64,000 nucleotides of DNA from Actinokineospora baliensis. GTDB taxonomy: Bacteria; Actinomycetota; Actinomycetes; Mycobacteriales; Pseudonocardiaceae. The translations under genes and the position numbers were made by a program. Shown here in pieces: positions 34,641 through 43,399 of this stretch. Below the pieces are notes generated by a model that was not told the DNA's origin, did no database searches, and worked only from the letters and a program-made list of their open reading frames with translations. Every line of letters begins with the position of its first letter. The first letter of the stretch is position 1. Location: NCBI RefSeq assembly GCF_016907695.1, contig NZ_JAFBCK010000001.1, forward strand, positions 5,196,001 to 5,260,000, read 5' to 3'.

Positions 34641-36215
34641 TCAGGCACCCGCGCGCAGCGCCGCCCGGTCCACCTTGCCCGACGCGGTCTGCGGCAGCGA
34701 CGCCACGAACCGCACCTCGTGCGGGCGCTTGTGCGGCGCCAACCGGGACCGGATGAACTCGCGCAGGTCGGCGACCTCCACGGGTCTGCGCAGCACCACG
34801 AACGCCAACGCGGCCACCAGCCCGTCGACCCGGTGCCCGACCACCGCGCAGCCGCTGACCGCCGGGTGCTCGGCGATGGAGTTCTCGATCTCGGTCGGGG
34901 CCACCCACACGCCGCGCACCTTGAGCATGTCGTCGGCGCGGCCCAGGTAGTAGAAGTAGCCGTCGGCGTCGCGGCGCACCAGGTCCCCCGAGCGCACGGT
35001 GTGCGCGGCGGGGAACACCGCCGCCGACTCCTCGGGGTGGCGCCAGTAGCCCAGCGCCGCGGTCTCCCCCACCACCTCCAGCCGACCGGGTCTGCCGTCC
35101 GGCACGTCCTGCCCCGCATCGTCGACCACCCGCACCCGGTACCCGGGCACCGCCTGGCCGAGGCTGCCGATGCGCACCCGACCCGGCCGGTTGGCCAGGA
35201 ACCCGTGGTAGACCTCCGCCGAGCCGAACAGGTCCACCACCTCGACGCCGAAGGTGTCCAGCCAGCGCCGGTGCAGTTCCGGCGGCAGCGCCTCCCCCGC
35301 CGAGGTGCACATCCGCAGGCAGCTCAGGTCCCGCCCGGCGGCACCGGGGTGGGTGAGCATCGCGCGCATCATCGTCGGCACGTTCACCAGGATCGTCGGC
35401 TGGTAGCGCTCGATCAGCTCGAAGATCCGCTCCGGGGTGGTCCGCTCGCCGAACAGGATGCTGGCCGCGCCGACGCCGAACGGGTAGAGCGCCACCATGT
35501 CCCTGGCGTAGCCGAAGAACAGCTTGGGCACCGCCAGCACCACGTCGTCCGGTCTCAGGTCCAGCACGCCCCGGCCGACCCACTCGAAGCTCAGCGACGG
35601 TGCCCTGGCGGGCACCAGGCACGCCTTGGGTCTGCCGGTGCTGCCGGTGGTCAGCTTCCACATCACCTGCTCGTGCTCGGCCATCGGCACCGGCGGCAGC
35701 GTCGTGGGCTGGGCGGCGAGCAACGTGGCCAGGTGGTGCTCGCCCTCGACCAGCTCGCTGGGGTGCACCCCGGTGACCAGCAACCCCGTCACCCGGGCGG
35801 CGCGCAGCGCGTCGAGGGTCGCCGCGTCACCGACGACGATCTTCGGGTCGATGTAGTCGGCGTGGTAGCGGTAGTCGGCGGGCTTGAGGTGGCTGTAGAG
35901 CTCCACCACGATCGCGCCGATCTTCTGCGCCCCGTACCAGAGCGCGACGTACTCGACGCTGTCGCGCAGCGCGATCAGCACCCGGTCGCCCTTGCCGACA
36001 CCGAGCGCGCGCAGGGCGTGCCCGACCCGCGAGGCCATGGCGGCGAGCTCGCCGTAGCTGGTGGTGCCGGTGGTGGTGACCAGCGCGGTCCGCTCCGGGG
36101 GCGCGGCGTCGAGGAAGCGGGCGGCGACGTTGAAGTCGGTGCCGCGCCACACCGCGGGTCGCGCGTCGGGCCCGGTGTCCCAGTCGTCGAACCCGGTGCG
36201 ATCCCCGTCGTCCAT
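34641..36215 (-). CDS. Benzoate-CoA-ligase-like AMP-forming enzyme (1)
   Basis: This 524-residue acyl-adenylating enzyme is of the benzoate-CoA ligase family. Motifs are the phosphate loop TTGSTGRPKACLVP (about residue 180), the family block LAVPKLFFGYARDMVALYPF, FGSAEVYHGFL, and the C-terminal hinge and Lys motif SGKVDRAALRAGA. Benzoate-CoA ligases convert benzoate, 2-aminobenzoate or hydroxybenzoates to CoA thioesters. It is last in a four-gene leftward operon that begins with a second ligase of the same family. The ATG at 36215 follows GGAGGGG. Confidence 0.85.
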   Translation of the reverse strand: MDDGDRTGFDDWDTGPDARPAVWRGTDFNVAARFLDAAPPERTALVTTTGTTSYGELAAMASRVGHALRALGVGKGDRVLIALRDSVEYVALWYGAQKIGAIVVELYSHLKPADYRYHADYIDPKIVVGDAATLDALRAARVTGLLVTGVHPSELVEGEHHLATLLAAQPTTLPPVPMAEHEQVMWKLTTGSTGRPKACLVPARAPSLSFEWVGRGVLDLRPDDVVLAVPKLFFGYARDMVALYPFGVGAASILFGERTTPERIFELIERYQPTILVNVPTMMRAMLTHPGAAGRDLSCLRMCTSAGEALPPELHRRWLDTFGVEVVDLFGSAEVYHGFLANRPGRVRIGSLGQAVPGYRVRVVDDAGQDVPDGRPGRLEVVGETAALGYWRHPEESAAVFPAAHTVRSGDLVRRDADGYFYYLGRADDMLKVRGVWVAPTEIENSIAEHPAVSGCAVVGHRVDGLVAALAFVVLRRPVEVADLREFIRSRLAPHKRPHEVRFVASLPQTASGKVDRAALRAGA

Positions 36216-36232
36216 GGCCCATCCCCTCCCGC

Positions 36233-37375
36233 TCACCGGTCGCGCTCCACCAGTGTGACCCCCAATGCGTCGTAGCTGACGTCGGCGACGAACTTGTGCT
36301 GCCCGGCGACCAGCAGGTCGCGGGTGATCCGCTGCAGCGGGTCGGCCAGCCGCACCGCCGGGGCCCCCGCGTACCGGTAGGCGGTGGTGGCCGCGTGCAC
36401 CGCGGTGTCGGTGGCGTGGGTCTGGGCGGCGATGAGCTGCTGGATGAACTGCCGGTCCAGCCGCGTGGCCGAGCGCAGCCGGTCGCCGAGTTCGGTGACC
36501 AGCCGCGCGGCGTGGTCGCGGGCGGCGCTCAGTGCGGTGAACACCTGGCCGAGGTCGCGTTGGAACGCGCCGCGCTCGGCCAGGGCGGGGGTGGCGGCGG
36601 CGCGGCGGATGATCTCGTCGAGGGCGCGTTGCCCGGCGCCGAGGGCGACGCCGCAGTGCGCGGCGGCCACCTGGACCACGATCGGGACACCGAAGCGGGG
36701 ACCGCCGCGCAGCGGGACGGGTTTGGCGGTGTTGAAGAAGTGGCCGTCGGGGACGAACAGGTCGGTGACGGCGAAGTCGACGCTGTTGGACCCGGCGATG
36801 CCCACCGCGTGCCAGTTGTCGAGCACCTCCACCTGGTCCTTGGGCACGATGAACGCCCACGTGCCCTCGGTGCCCGCGAGGGTGAACCCGCCCAGCACCC
36901 AGCTGGCGTGGCTCATGCCGCTGCCGAAGGTGTAGCGGCCGCTGACCCGCAGCCCGCCGGGCACCGCGGTGGCCCGGCCCTTGGGCGGGGCCTGCCCGGC
37001 GACCACGGCGGGCGCGCCGGAGTCGAACACGGCGGCGACCGCGTCGTCGGACAGGTAGGCCGCCGCCCACGAGGTGTAGACGCTGCCGGTGGTGACCACC
37101 CAGGCGGCGCTGGTGTTGATCCGGGCCAGCGCCTCGTACACCTGCAGCTCGGCGAGCGGGTCGGCGTCCCAGCCGCCCGCTTCCTTGGGGGTGGCCACGC
37201 CGAACAGGCCCGCCGAGTGCAGCGCAGCCACCGCCCGCTGCGGCAGCCTGCGCAGCCGCTCGGCCTCGAGTTCGGTCTCGGTGAGGACCGCGCGCACGGA
37301 CTCCACGGCGGCGGCGTGCTCGGCGTCGACGCGGTAGGGCGGCCACCGCGTGGCGGCCGTGGCAGGTGACCCCAT
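36233..37375 (-). CDS. Acyl-CoA-dehydrogenase-like flavoprotein (1)
   Basis: This 380-residue protein of the acyl-CoA dehydrogenase fold is closest in style to the reduced-flavin-dependent monooxygenases or hydroxylases (HsaA type). It has a long helical N-terminus with FGVATPKEAGGWDADPLAE, a beta-barrel centre (GLRVSGRYTFGSG), the binding block NWHAVGIAGSNSVDF, and a helical C-terminus with FQRDLGQVFTALSAARDHAARL. The catalytic Glu of true dehydrogenases is not obvious. It could hydroxylate an aryl-CoA. It is one of three members of this fold in the window. The ATG at 37375 follows AGGGGAG. Confidence 0.75.
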   Translation of the reverse strand: MGSPATAATRWPPYRVDAEHAAAVESVRAVLTETELEAERLRRLPQRAVAALHSAGLFGVATPKEAGGWDADPLAELQVYEALARINTSAAWVVTTGSVYTSWAAAYLSDDAVAAVFDSGAPAVVAGQAPPKGRATAVPGGLRVSGRYTFGSGMSHASWVLGGFTLAGTEGTWAFIVPKDQVEVLDNWHAVGIAGSNSVDFAVTDLFVPDGHFFNTAKPVPLRGGPRFGVPIVVQVAAAHCGVALGAGQRALDEIIRRAAATPALAERGAFQRDLGQVFTALSAARDHAARLVTELGDRLRSATRLDRQFIQQLIAAQTHATDTAVHAATTAYRYAGAPAVRLADPLQRITRDLLVAGQHKFVADVSYDALGVTLVERDR

Positions 37376-37454
37376 GTCCACTCCCCTCTTCCCACTGGCT
37401 GTGCTGTGTGTCCACCCGGCTCGAACATCCTTTATGGACGTCCCTAGTGGACGG

Positions 37455-38207
37455 TTATCCGACGCTGAGCATGCCGCCGTCGACGGTGACCGTGGAGCCG
37501 GTGAGGTACCCGGCGTCCTCGCCGACGAGGAACCGGACCGCGGCGGCGACGTCGGCCGGTTCGGCCAGCCGCCTGGCCGGGACCCGCCTGGCCAGCCGCT
37601 CGCGCACCGCGGCGACGTCGGCCGCCGCGGCCCGGTCGGCGACGATCTTGGCGAGCATCCGCGACCGCACCGGACCGGCGACGACCTCGTTGGCGGTGAC
37701 CCCGGACCCCGGGTAGTCGGCGACCACGCTGCGGCACAACCCGTGCGTGGCGGCCTTGGCGATGTTGTAGGAGCTGTTGAGCGGCCCGGCGACCGTGCCG
37801 AACACGGAGTTGAGGTACACGATGCGGCCCCAGCCCGCCGCCAGCATCGTGGGCAGGCAGCGCTGGGTGAGCCGGAAGGCGCTCATCAGGTTCACGTTCA
37901 ACGCGTGCCGCAGCACCGAGGGCGAGGTCTCGTGCACGGTCGCCGCGCTCGGGTTCATGCCCGCGCAGCACACCAGGATGTCGACCTCCAGCCCCGGCGG
38001 CAGCAGATTGGCCCCGACCAGGTCGTCCTCGCCGTAGTCGCCGTGCACCGGTGTCGCCCCGCTGCGCGCGGCCAGGTCGGCCGCGCGCTGCTCGGACGAG
38101 CCGTACTGGAACCAGACCTGGTGGCCCGCGGCGGCGAGGTCGGTGACCACGGCGGCGCCGAGGTCACCCGATCCGCCCGAGACGAACACCCGGCGCGCGG
38201 TTGCCAT
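37455..38207 (-). CDS. Short-chain dehydrogenase/reductase
   Basis: This 250-residue classical SDR has the coenzyme motif GGSGDLG (residues 11-17), NNAG-equivalent CAGMN, and the catalytic set Ser134, Tyr147 and Lys151 (YNIAK). The C-terminal block YLTGSTVTVDGGML is standard. It is probably NADPH-dependent and may act on a dihydrodiol or keto form of an aryl-CoA. It is the second gene of the ligase-SDR-flavoenzyme-ligase operon (26 nt after ligase 2). The ATG at 38207 follows GGAGAA. Confidence 0.85.
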   Translation of the reverse strand: MATARRVFVSGGSGDLGAAVVTDLAAAGHQVWFQYGSSEQRAADLAARSGATPVHGDYGEDDLVGANLLPPGLEVDILVCCAGMNPSAATVHETSPSVLRHALNVNLMSAFRLTQRCLPTMLAAGWGRIVYLNSVFGTVAGPLNSSYNIAKAATHGLCRSVVADYPGSGVTANEVVAGPVRSRMLAKIVADRAAAADVAAVRERLARRVPARRLAEPADVAAAVRFLVGEDAGYLTGSTVTVDGGMLSVG

Positions 38208-38233
38208 GGCTTCTCCGTTCGGGGTCCACGCGC

Positions 38234-39772
38234 TCACAACGCGCGCAGGGCTTGCCGGTCGACCTTGCCGGACGGGGTCAGCGGCAGCCGGGCCACGAAC
38301 CGGACGTCGCGGGGGTACTTGTGCGGGGCGAGGGTGGAGCGGACGAAGTCCTTGAGCGCTTGGGCGGTCGTGGGGTCCGCGGTGACCGCGCTGTCGACGA
38401 CGACGAACGCGCGGGTCTTGGTCAGCCCGTCGACCTCGTAGCCGACCACCGCGCACTGGCTCACGGCCGGGTGCCGCAGCAGGCACTCCTCGATCTCCGC
38501 CGGGGCCACCCACATGCCGCCGACCTTGAGCAGGTCGTCGGCGCGCCCGTGGTAGGTGAAGAACCCGTCGGGGGACCGGACCACGAGATCGCTGGAGCGC
38601 ACGGTGTGCGGGTGCGGGAAGGTCTCGGCGGACTTCTCGGGCGCCTGCCAGTACTCCAGCGCCGCGGTCTCCCCGGTGATCTCCAGCCGCCCGACCTCGC
38701 CGTCGGGCACCGGGGTGCCGTCGTGGTCGACGACCCGTAATCGGTAGCCGGGCACCGCTTCGCCGAGGCTGCCCGGCTTCACCCGGCCCGGCCGGTTGCA
38801 GATGTAGCCGTGGAACGCCTCGGAGGAGCCGATGCCGTCGAGGACCTCCACGCCGAAGCGGTCCATCCACTCGGCACGCAGCGCCGCGGGCAGCACCTCG
38901 CCGCCGGAGACGCACACCCGCAGCGAGCTCAGGTCCTGGGCGGCGGCGTCGGGGTGGCGCACCATCGCGCTGATCATCGTGGGCACGTTCACCAGGATCG
39001 TGGGCCGGTGCCGCCGGACCAGGTCGAAGATCAGCTCCGGGGTGGCCCGCTCGGCGGAGATGATCCCCGTTCCGCCCGCGCCGAAGGGGAACAGCACCGT
39101 CATGTTGTTGGCGTAGCCGAAGAACAGCTTGGGCACCGAGAGGACCACGTCGTCGGGGCGCAGCCCGAGCGAGCCGAACGCGTACCACTCGGTGGCGAGC
39201 AGGGCGCTGCGCGCGGGCAGCACGCAGGCCTTGGGCGCGCCGGTGCTGCCGGTGGTGAACCGCCACATCGCCGGGTCGTCGCTGCGCGTGGGCGCCGCCT
39301 CCAGTGTGTCGGGTTGGGCGGCGACCGCGGTGTCGAAGTGGGACTCCCCGTCGAGCAGGTCGGCCTGGGGCACACCGACCACCAGCATCCGCGCCACCCC
39401 GGCCGCGCGCAGCCGCGGCAGGGTCGTGGCGTCGGCGACCACCACCGCGGGGGTGGCGTAGTCCACGAAGTACTTGTAGTCCTCGGCCTGCAGGAACGTG
39501 TAGACCTCCGCGGTGACCGCGCCGATCTTCTGCGCACCGAACCAGACCGCGACGAACTCCACGCTGTCGGCCAGCGCGAGCAGCACCCGGTCGCCGCGGC
39601 CGACACCCAGTGCGCGCAGCGCGCCGCCGACCCGGTTGACGAGGGCCTTGAGCTCGCCGTAGCCGACCGGGCCGCGTTCGGTGATCAGCGCGGTCCGCTC
39701 GTCGGCGTTGCGGTCGACGAAATGGCTGGCGATGTTGAACTCAGTGGGCACATCCTCGAACTTCATCGGCAT
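38234..39772 (-). CDS. Benzoate-CoA-ligase-like AMP-forming enzyme (2)
   Basis: This 512-residue benzoate-CoA-ligase-family enzyme is a clear paralogue of the one at 34641-36215. It shows RFTTGSTGAPKACVLPARS (phosphate loop), LSVPKLFFGYANNMTVLFPF, GIGSSEAFHGYIC, and the C-terminal SGKVDRQALRAL. It heads the leftward operon and is divergent from tryptophan 2,3-dioxygenase across a 132-nt region that carries a motif copy on each side of interest. Two related ligases in one operon suggest two aryl acids or successive activation of one scaffold. ATG 39772 or 39766 could be the start. Confidence 0.85.
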   Translation of the reverse strand: MPMKFEDVPTEFNIASHFVDRNADERTALITERGPVGYGELKALVNRVGGALRALGVGRGDRVLLALADSVEFVAVWFGAQKIGAVTAEVYTFLQAEDYKYFVDYATPAVVVADATTLPRLRAAGVARMLVVGVPQADLLDGESHFDTAVAAQPDTLEAAPTRSDDPAMWRFTTGSTGAPKACVLPARSALLATEWYAFGSLGLRPDDVVLSVPKLFFGYANNMTVLFPFGAGGTGIISAERATPELIFDLVRRHRPTILVNVPTMISAMVRHPDAAAQDLSSLRVCVSGGEVLPAALRAEWMDRFGVEVLDGIGSSEAFHGYICNRPGRVKPGSLGEAVPGYRLRVVDHDGTPVPDGEVGRLEITGETAALEYWQAPEKSAETFPHPHTVRSSDLVVRSPDGFFTYHGRADDLLKVGGMWVAPAEIEECLLRHPAVSQCAVVGYEVDGLTKTRAFVVVDSAVTADPTTAQALKDFVRSTLAPHKYPRDVRFVARLPLTPSGKVDRQALRAL

Positions 39773-39800
39773 CCGGACATTCTCGTGGGGGTCATGGGGG

Positions 39801-39820
39801 CCTGCTTCTCCAGGAATGCG
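39801..39820 (-). promoter_or_regulatory. Cluster motif copy upstream of ligase 2 operon
   Basis: The minus strand reads CGCATTCCTGGAGAAGCAGG, about 30 nt before the ligase 2 start. It matches the copy at 56258 in CGCATTCC and the copy at 40730 in GGAGAAGC, with a one-nucleotide shift. Confidence 0.5.
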
Positions 39821-39904
39821 GTCTTGCCGCGCTTTCGGCCGTCTGCTGCCAGACTAGCCTTTGCGGGCGTGGCTCGTTATCGTCATCACCCGGAGGGGAT
39901 CGCC

Positions 39905-40699
39905 GTGACTGTCGATTACACAACCGTGTTGACGTATTCCTCGTATCTCGCCCTCGACGACATCCTGGCGGCGCAGCGGCCGACAACCGACGAACACGAC
40001 GAGTTGCTGTTCATCATCGTGCACCAGGTCCACGAACTCTGGTTCAAGGAGTTGCTGCACGAGTTCACCAGATTGCAGCGGGAACTCGCCGCCGGGCAGA
40101 CCACGCACGCCCTGCACGCGCTGCACCGCAGCCACGCCATCGTGCGCGCGGTGGTCGCGCAGATCGACGTCATCGAGACCATGACCCCGCGCCAGTTCCT
40201 CAGCTTCCGGGCCGGGCTGCGCTCGGGCAGCGGGTTCCAGTCGGCGCAGTTCCGCGAGGTGGAGGCGGCGCTGGGCGGCCGCGACGCCAGGGTGCTCGAG
40301 CGCTACCCGGCCGACGGCGCCGAGCACGGCCGCCTGCTGGCGGCGATGAACCGGCCGTGCATCTACGATTCATTCCTGCACTATCTGAGCGCCCGCGGAT
40401 ACGACATTCCCCAAGAGGGGTTGGACCGCGATGTCACCCAACCGCTCGAGCCGTCCCCGGAAATACAGAAGGTGCTGGCCCTGGTGTACGCCGATGACGG
40501 CGGCGCCGCGCAGGTGTGCGAACGGCTCGTGGACCTCGACCACGGAATTCAGGAATGGCGTTACCGGCACGTGAAGATGGTCGAACGCATGATAGGCGAC
40601 AAACCGGGAACCGGGGGTTCCACCGGAGTGGCGTACCTGCGGGCGACGCTGTTCAAGCCGCTGTTCCCGGATCTGGCCGCCGTGCGGAGCACAATGTAG
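39905..40699 (+). CDS. Tryptophan 2,3-dioxygenase
   Basis: This 264-residue haem enzyme opens the indole ring of L-tryptophan to N-formylkynurenine. Signature blocks are FIIVHQVHELWFKELLHE (residues about 33-50, with the substrate-contact His), RAGLRSGSGFQSAQFRE near 105, the proximal haem ligand His222 in WRYRHVKMVERMIG, and the substrate loop GTGGSTGVAYLRATL. All key residues are present, so it should be active. The GTG at 39905 follows GGAGGGG; an upstream open frame from 38810 is a shadow of the opposite ligase. No kynurenine formamidase or kynureninase is in the window. It is divergent from ligase 2 and just before the Paa operon. Confidence 0.93.
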   Translation: MTVDYTTVLTYSSYLALDDILAAQRPTTDEHDELLFIIVHQVHELWFKELLHEFTRLQRELAAGQTTHALHALHRSHAIVRAVVAQIDVIETMTPRQFLSFRAGLRSGSGFQSAQFREVEAALGGRDARVLERYPADGAEHGRLLAAMNRPCIYDSFLHYLSARGYDIPQEGLDRDVTQPLEPSPEIQKVLALVYADDGGAAQVCERLVDLDHGIQEWRYRHVKMVERMIGDKPGTGGSTGVAYLRATLFKPLFPDLAAVRSTM

Positions 40700-40729
40700 C
40701 CCGGCATTCGGCCCAACAATAGCGAAGTG

Positions 40730-40748
40730 CGCAATCGGGGAGAAGCGG
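40730..40748 (+). promoter_or_regulatory. Cluster motif copy upstream of paa operon
   Basis: CGCAATCGGGGAGAAGCGG lies 64 nt before paaA. It begins with the same AGTGCGCAATC string (40726-40736) as the copy before the methyltransferase gene. Confidence 0.55.
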
Positions 40749-40812
40749 CCACCGGAGGTCGCCACCATGCTGATCGGGGCCGCCGCCCCGGTCAGCGCAG
40801 CGAGGAGGGCAC

Positions 40813-41862
40813 GTGGAGCACACCGACCTGGCCGCGCAGCGACCACCCGGCGGCGACTCGATCGCCGAGCAGATCGACGCCGCCGAGCGCGACCTGCTCG
40901 CCGCCGCCCGCCCGCAGCGGCGCGCGGTGGGCCCGCTGTCGTTCGACGCGCTGATCGCGGGCGAGCACAAGGTGGAGCCGACCGACTGGATGCCGGAGGG
41001 CTACCGCGCCAACCTGGTCCGCCAGATCGCCCAGCACGCGCACTCCGAGGTGGTCGGGATGCAGCCGGAGCGCAACTGGATCAGCCGGGCGCCGAGCCTG
41101 CGGCGCAAGGCGATCCTGCTGGCGAAGGTGCAGGACGAGGCCGGGCACGGGCTCTACCTCTACGCCGCGGCCGAGACGCTCGGGGTCAGTCGGGAGTGGA
41201 TGCTCGACGCGCTGCACGAGGGCCGCCAGCGGTACCTGTCGTTCATCAACTACCCGACGCTCACCTGGGCCGACGTCGGCGCGCTGGCGTGGCTGACCGA
41301 CGGTGCCGCGGTGGTCAACCAGGTCACGTTGTGCCGCTCGTCCTACGGCCCCTACGCCAGGGCGATGGTCCGGGTGTGCCGCGAGGAGTCCTTCCACCAC
41401 CGGCAGGGTTTCGACGCGCTGCACGTGCTGGCGCGCGGGACCAGCGCGCAGCGGGACATGGCGCAGGACGCGGTGGACCGGTGGTGGTACCCGGCGCTGG
41501 CGATGTTCGGGCCGCCGCACACCCGCTCGACGCACTCGGACCGGTCGCTGGCGTGGAAGATCAAGCGGTTCACCAACGACGAACTGAGGCAGCGGTTCGT
41601 CGACATCTGCGTGCCACAGGCCAAGGTGCTCGGGCTGCAACTACCCGACCCGGACCTCAAGTGGAACGCCGAGCGCGGCCACCACGACTTCACCGAACCC
41701 GACTACGACGAACTCAAGCACGTGGTCGCCGGGTACGGGCCGTGCAACCGGCAGCGGGTGGAGCACCGCAGGCGGGTGCACGAGGACGGCGCGTGGGTCC
41801 GCGCGGCCGCCACCGCCTATGCCGCCAAGCACCAGGCAGCCGGGCAGGGGTTGCCCGCGTGA
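40813..41862 (+). CDS. paaA: Phenylacetyl-CoA epoxidase subunit PaaA
   Basis: This 349-residue catalytic alpha subunit belongs to the bacterial multicomponent monooxygenase that epoxidises the ring of phenylacetyl-CoA. Di-iron ligands of the ferritin-like core are seen in [19 protein letters not shown] (near residue 108) and [16 protein letters not shown] (near 190). The conserved [19 protein letters not shown] comes near the C-terminus. Length fits PaaA (about 310-350). The GTG at 40813 follows GAGGAGG. Genes paaA-paaB-paaC-paaD overlap pairwise by 4 nt. In this cluster the substrate may be another aryl-CoA made by the adjacent ligases. Confidence 0.92.
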   Translation: MEHTDLAAQRPPGGDSIAEQIDAAERDLLAAARPQRRAVGPLSFDALIAGEHKVEPTDWMPEGYRANLVRQIAQHAHSEVVGMQPERNWISRAPSLRRKAILLAKVQDEAGHGLYLYAAAETLGVSREWMLDALHEGRQRYLSFINYPTLTWADVGALAWLTDGAAVVNQVTLCRSSYGPYARAMVRVCREESFHHRQGFDALHVLARGTSAQRDMAQDAVDRWWYPALAMFGPPHTRSTHSDRSLAWKIKRFTNDELRQRFVDICVPQAKVLGLQLPDPDLKWNAERGHHDFTEPDYDELKHVVAGYGPCNRQRVEHRRRVHEDGAWVRAAATAYAAKHQAAGQGLPA

Positions 41863-42152
41863 GCGCGGCACCGGCGGACTGGCCGCTGTGGGAGGTGTTC
41901 GTCCGGGCCCGGCGCGGTCTGACCCACCTGCACGTGGGCAGCGTGCACGCCCCGGACGCGGAACTGGCCCTGCACAACGCGCGTGACCTGCACACCCGCC
42001 GCGGCGAGGGCGCCTCGATCTGGGTCGTGCCCGCCGCGCACATCACCGCATCCGACCCCGACGACAAGGACGCCTACTTCGACCCCGCGCTGGACAAGGA
42101 CTTCCGGCACCCCGCGCACTTCGAGCTGCCCGAGGGGGTCGAGCACCTGTGA
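41859..42152 (+). CDS. paaB: Phenylacetyl-CoA epoxidase subunit PaaB
   Basis: This 97-residue small subunit is needed for assembly and activity of the PaaAC core. It is recognised by the opening [21 protein letters not shown], the repeat of the aspartate-rich turn [20 protein letters not shown], and the length (about 95). It overlaps paaA by GTGA. Confidence 0.9.
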   Translation: MSAAPADWPLWEVFVRARRGLTHLHVGSVHAPDAELALHNARDLHTRRGEGASIWVVPAAHITASDPDDKDAYFDPALDKDFRHPAHFELPEGVEHL

Positions 42153-42871
42153 CCCGGTTCGAGTCGGTGCTGCGCCTGGGTGACGACGCCTTGGTCGCCG
42201 CGCAGCGGATGGCGCAGTGGTGCGCGTGCGCGCCGCAGTTGGAAGAGGACGTCGCGCTGGCCAACATCGCCTTGGACCTGTTGGGACAGGCGCGGGCGCT
42301 GCTGACCTACGCGGGTGAGCTCGAGGGGTTGGGCCGCGACGAGGACCAGTTGGCCTACCTGCGCGACGAACGCGAGTTCACCAACGCGGTGCTGGTCGAG
42401 CTGCCCGACGCCGATTTCGCCGTGGCCATCGTCAAGTCGTTGTTCTTCGCGACCTACCAGAACCTGCTGTACCGGCGGTTGACCGACGGTCCGGACGCCA
42501 CACTGGCCGCGATCGCGGCCAAGGCGGTGAAGGAGACCAGGTACCACGTCGAGCACGCGACCCTGTGGACACTGCGCCTCGGGGACGGCACCTCGGAGTC
42601 GCGGCTGCGCGCCCAAGACGCTGTGGACCGGCTCTGGCCGTTCACCCACGAACTGTTCGAGGTGGACCCGGCAGCCCCGGTCGACCCGGCCGAGTTGCGC
42701 GGACCGTGGGCGGCTCAGGTGGAGCCGGTGCTGTCGCGGGCGACCCTGCTGGTGCCCGAGGACGACTGGCGTCCCGGCGGTGGCCGGGTGGGTTTGCACA
42801 CCGAGGGCTTCGGCTACCTGCTGGCGGAGATGCAGAGCGTCCACCGGGCCCATCCGGGAGCGCGGTGGTGA
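42149..42871 (+). CDS. paaC: Phenylacetyl-CoA epoxidase subunit PaaC
   Basis: This 240-residue ferritin-like structural subunit pairs with PaaA. Typical blocks are LALNANIALDLLGQAR-like EEDVALANIALDLLGQARA near residue 30, LRDEREFTNAVLVELP near 72, and VKETRYHVEHATLWTLRLGDGT near 130, which retains an ExxxH helix but not the complete di-iron set, as expected for the non-catalytic subunit. It overlaps paaB and paaD by 4 nt, so the subunits are made in balance. Confidence 0.92.
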   Translation: MTRFESVLRLGDDALVAAQRMAQWCACAPQLEEDVALANIALDLLGQARALLTYAGELEGLGRDEDQLAYLRDEREFTNAVLVELPDADFAVAIVKSLFFATYQNLLYRRLTDGPDATLAAIAAKAVKETRYHVEHATLWTLRLGDGTSESRLRAQDAVDRLWPFTHELFEVDPAAPVDPAELRGPWAAQVEPVLSRATLLVPEDDWRPGGGRVGLHTEGFGYLLAEMQSVHRAHPGARW

Positions 42872-43371
42872 GCGTCGATCTCGTCGAGTCGGTGCGGGCC
42901 GCGGTGGCCGAGGTGCCGGACCCGGAACTGCGGGTGTTGTCGTTGGCGGACCTGGGGATCGTGCGCGAGGTCCGCGCCCGCGACGACGGCACCGTGGTCG
43001 TCACGATCACCCCCACCTACCTGGGGTGCCCGGCGCTGGAGGTGATCCGCGCGGACGTGCTCGCCGCTGCCCGCGCGGCAGGCGCCCGGGATGTCGAGGT
43101 GGTGACGTCGTTGTCGCCGCCGTGGAGCACCGACTGGCTCAGCGACGCCGCCCGCGACAAGCTCGCAGCGGTCGGCATCGCCCCGCCACCGGCTCGGTCG
43201 CTCCCGCTGGTCTTCCTGCCGATGCCCGGTGTCGGTCCGCACCGGCCCGCATGCCCGCGGTGCCGGTCGGCCGACACGGAGGAGTTGGCGCGGTTCGGGT
43301 CGACCGCGTGCACCGCGCTGTGGCGTTGCACCGCGTGCCGGGAGCCGTTCGAGCACGTCAAAGCGCACTAG
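42868..43371 (+). CDS. paaD: PaaD, iron-sulfur assembly factor
   Basis: This 167-residue protein has an N-terminal DUF59/SufT-like domain (residues about 1-100: VPDPELRVLSLADLGIVREV, then TPTYLGCPALEVI). The C-terminal zinc-ribbon-like region has two CxxC pairs (CPRCRS near 128 and CTAC near 155). PaaD proteins help mature the Fe-S cluster of the reductase PaaE. It overlaps paaC by GTGA and is followed, unusually, by an arylamine acetyltransferase gene rather than paaE. Confidence 0.88.
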   Translation: MSVDLVESVRAAVAEVPDPELRVLSLADLGIVREVRARDDGTVVVTITPTYLGCPALEVIRADVLAAARAAGARDVEVVTSLSPPWSTDWLSDAARDKLAAVGIAPPPARSLPLVFLPMPGVGPHRPACPRCRSADTEELARFGSTACTALWRCTACREPFEHVKAH

Positions 43372-43399
43372 CCGGGGAGTCTTGAGCCAAGGAGCACTG

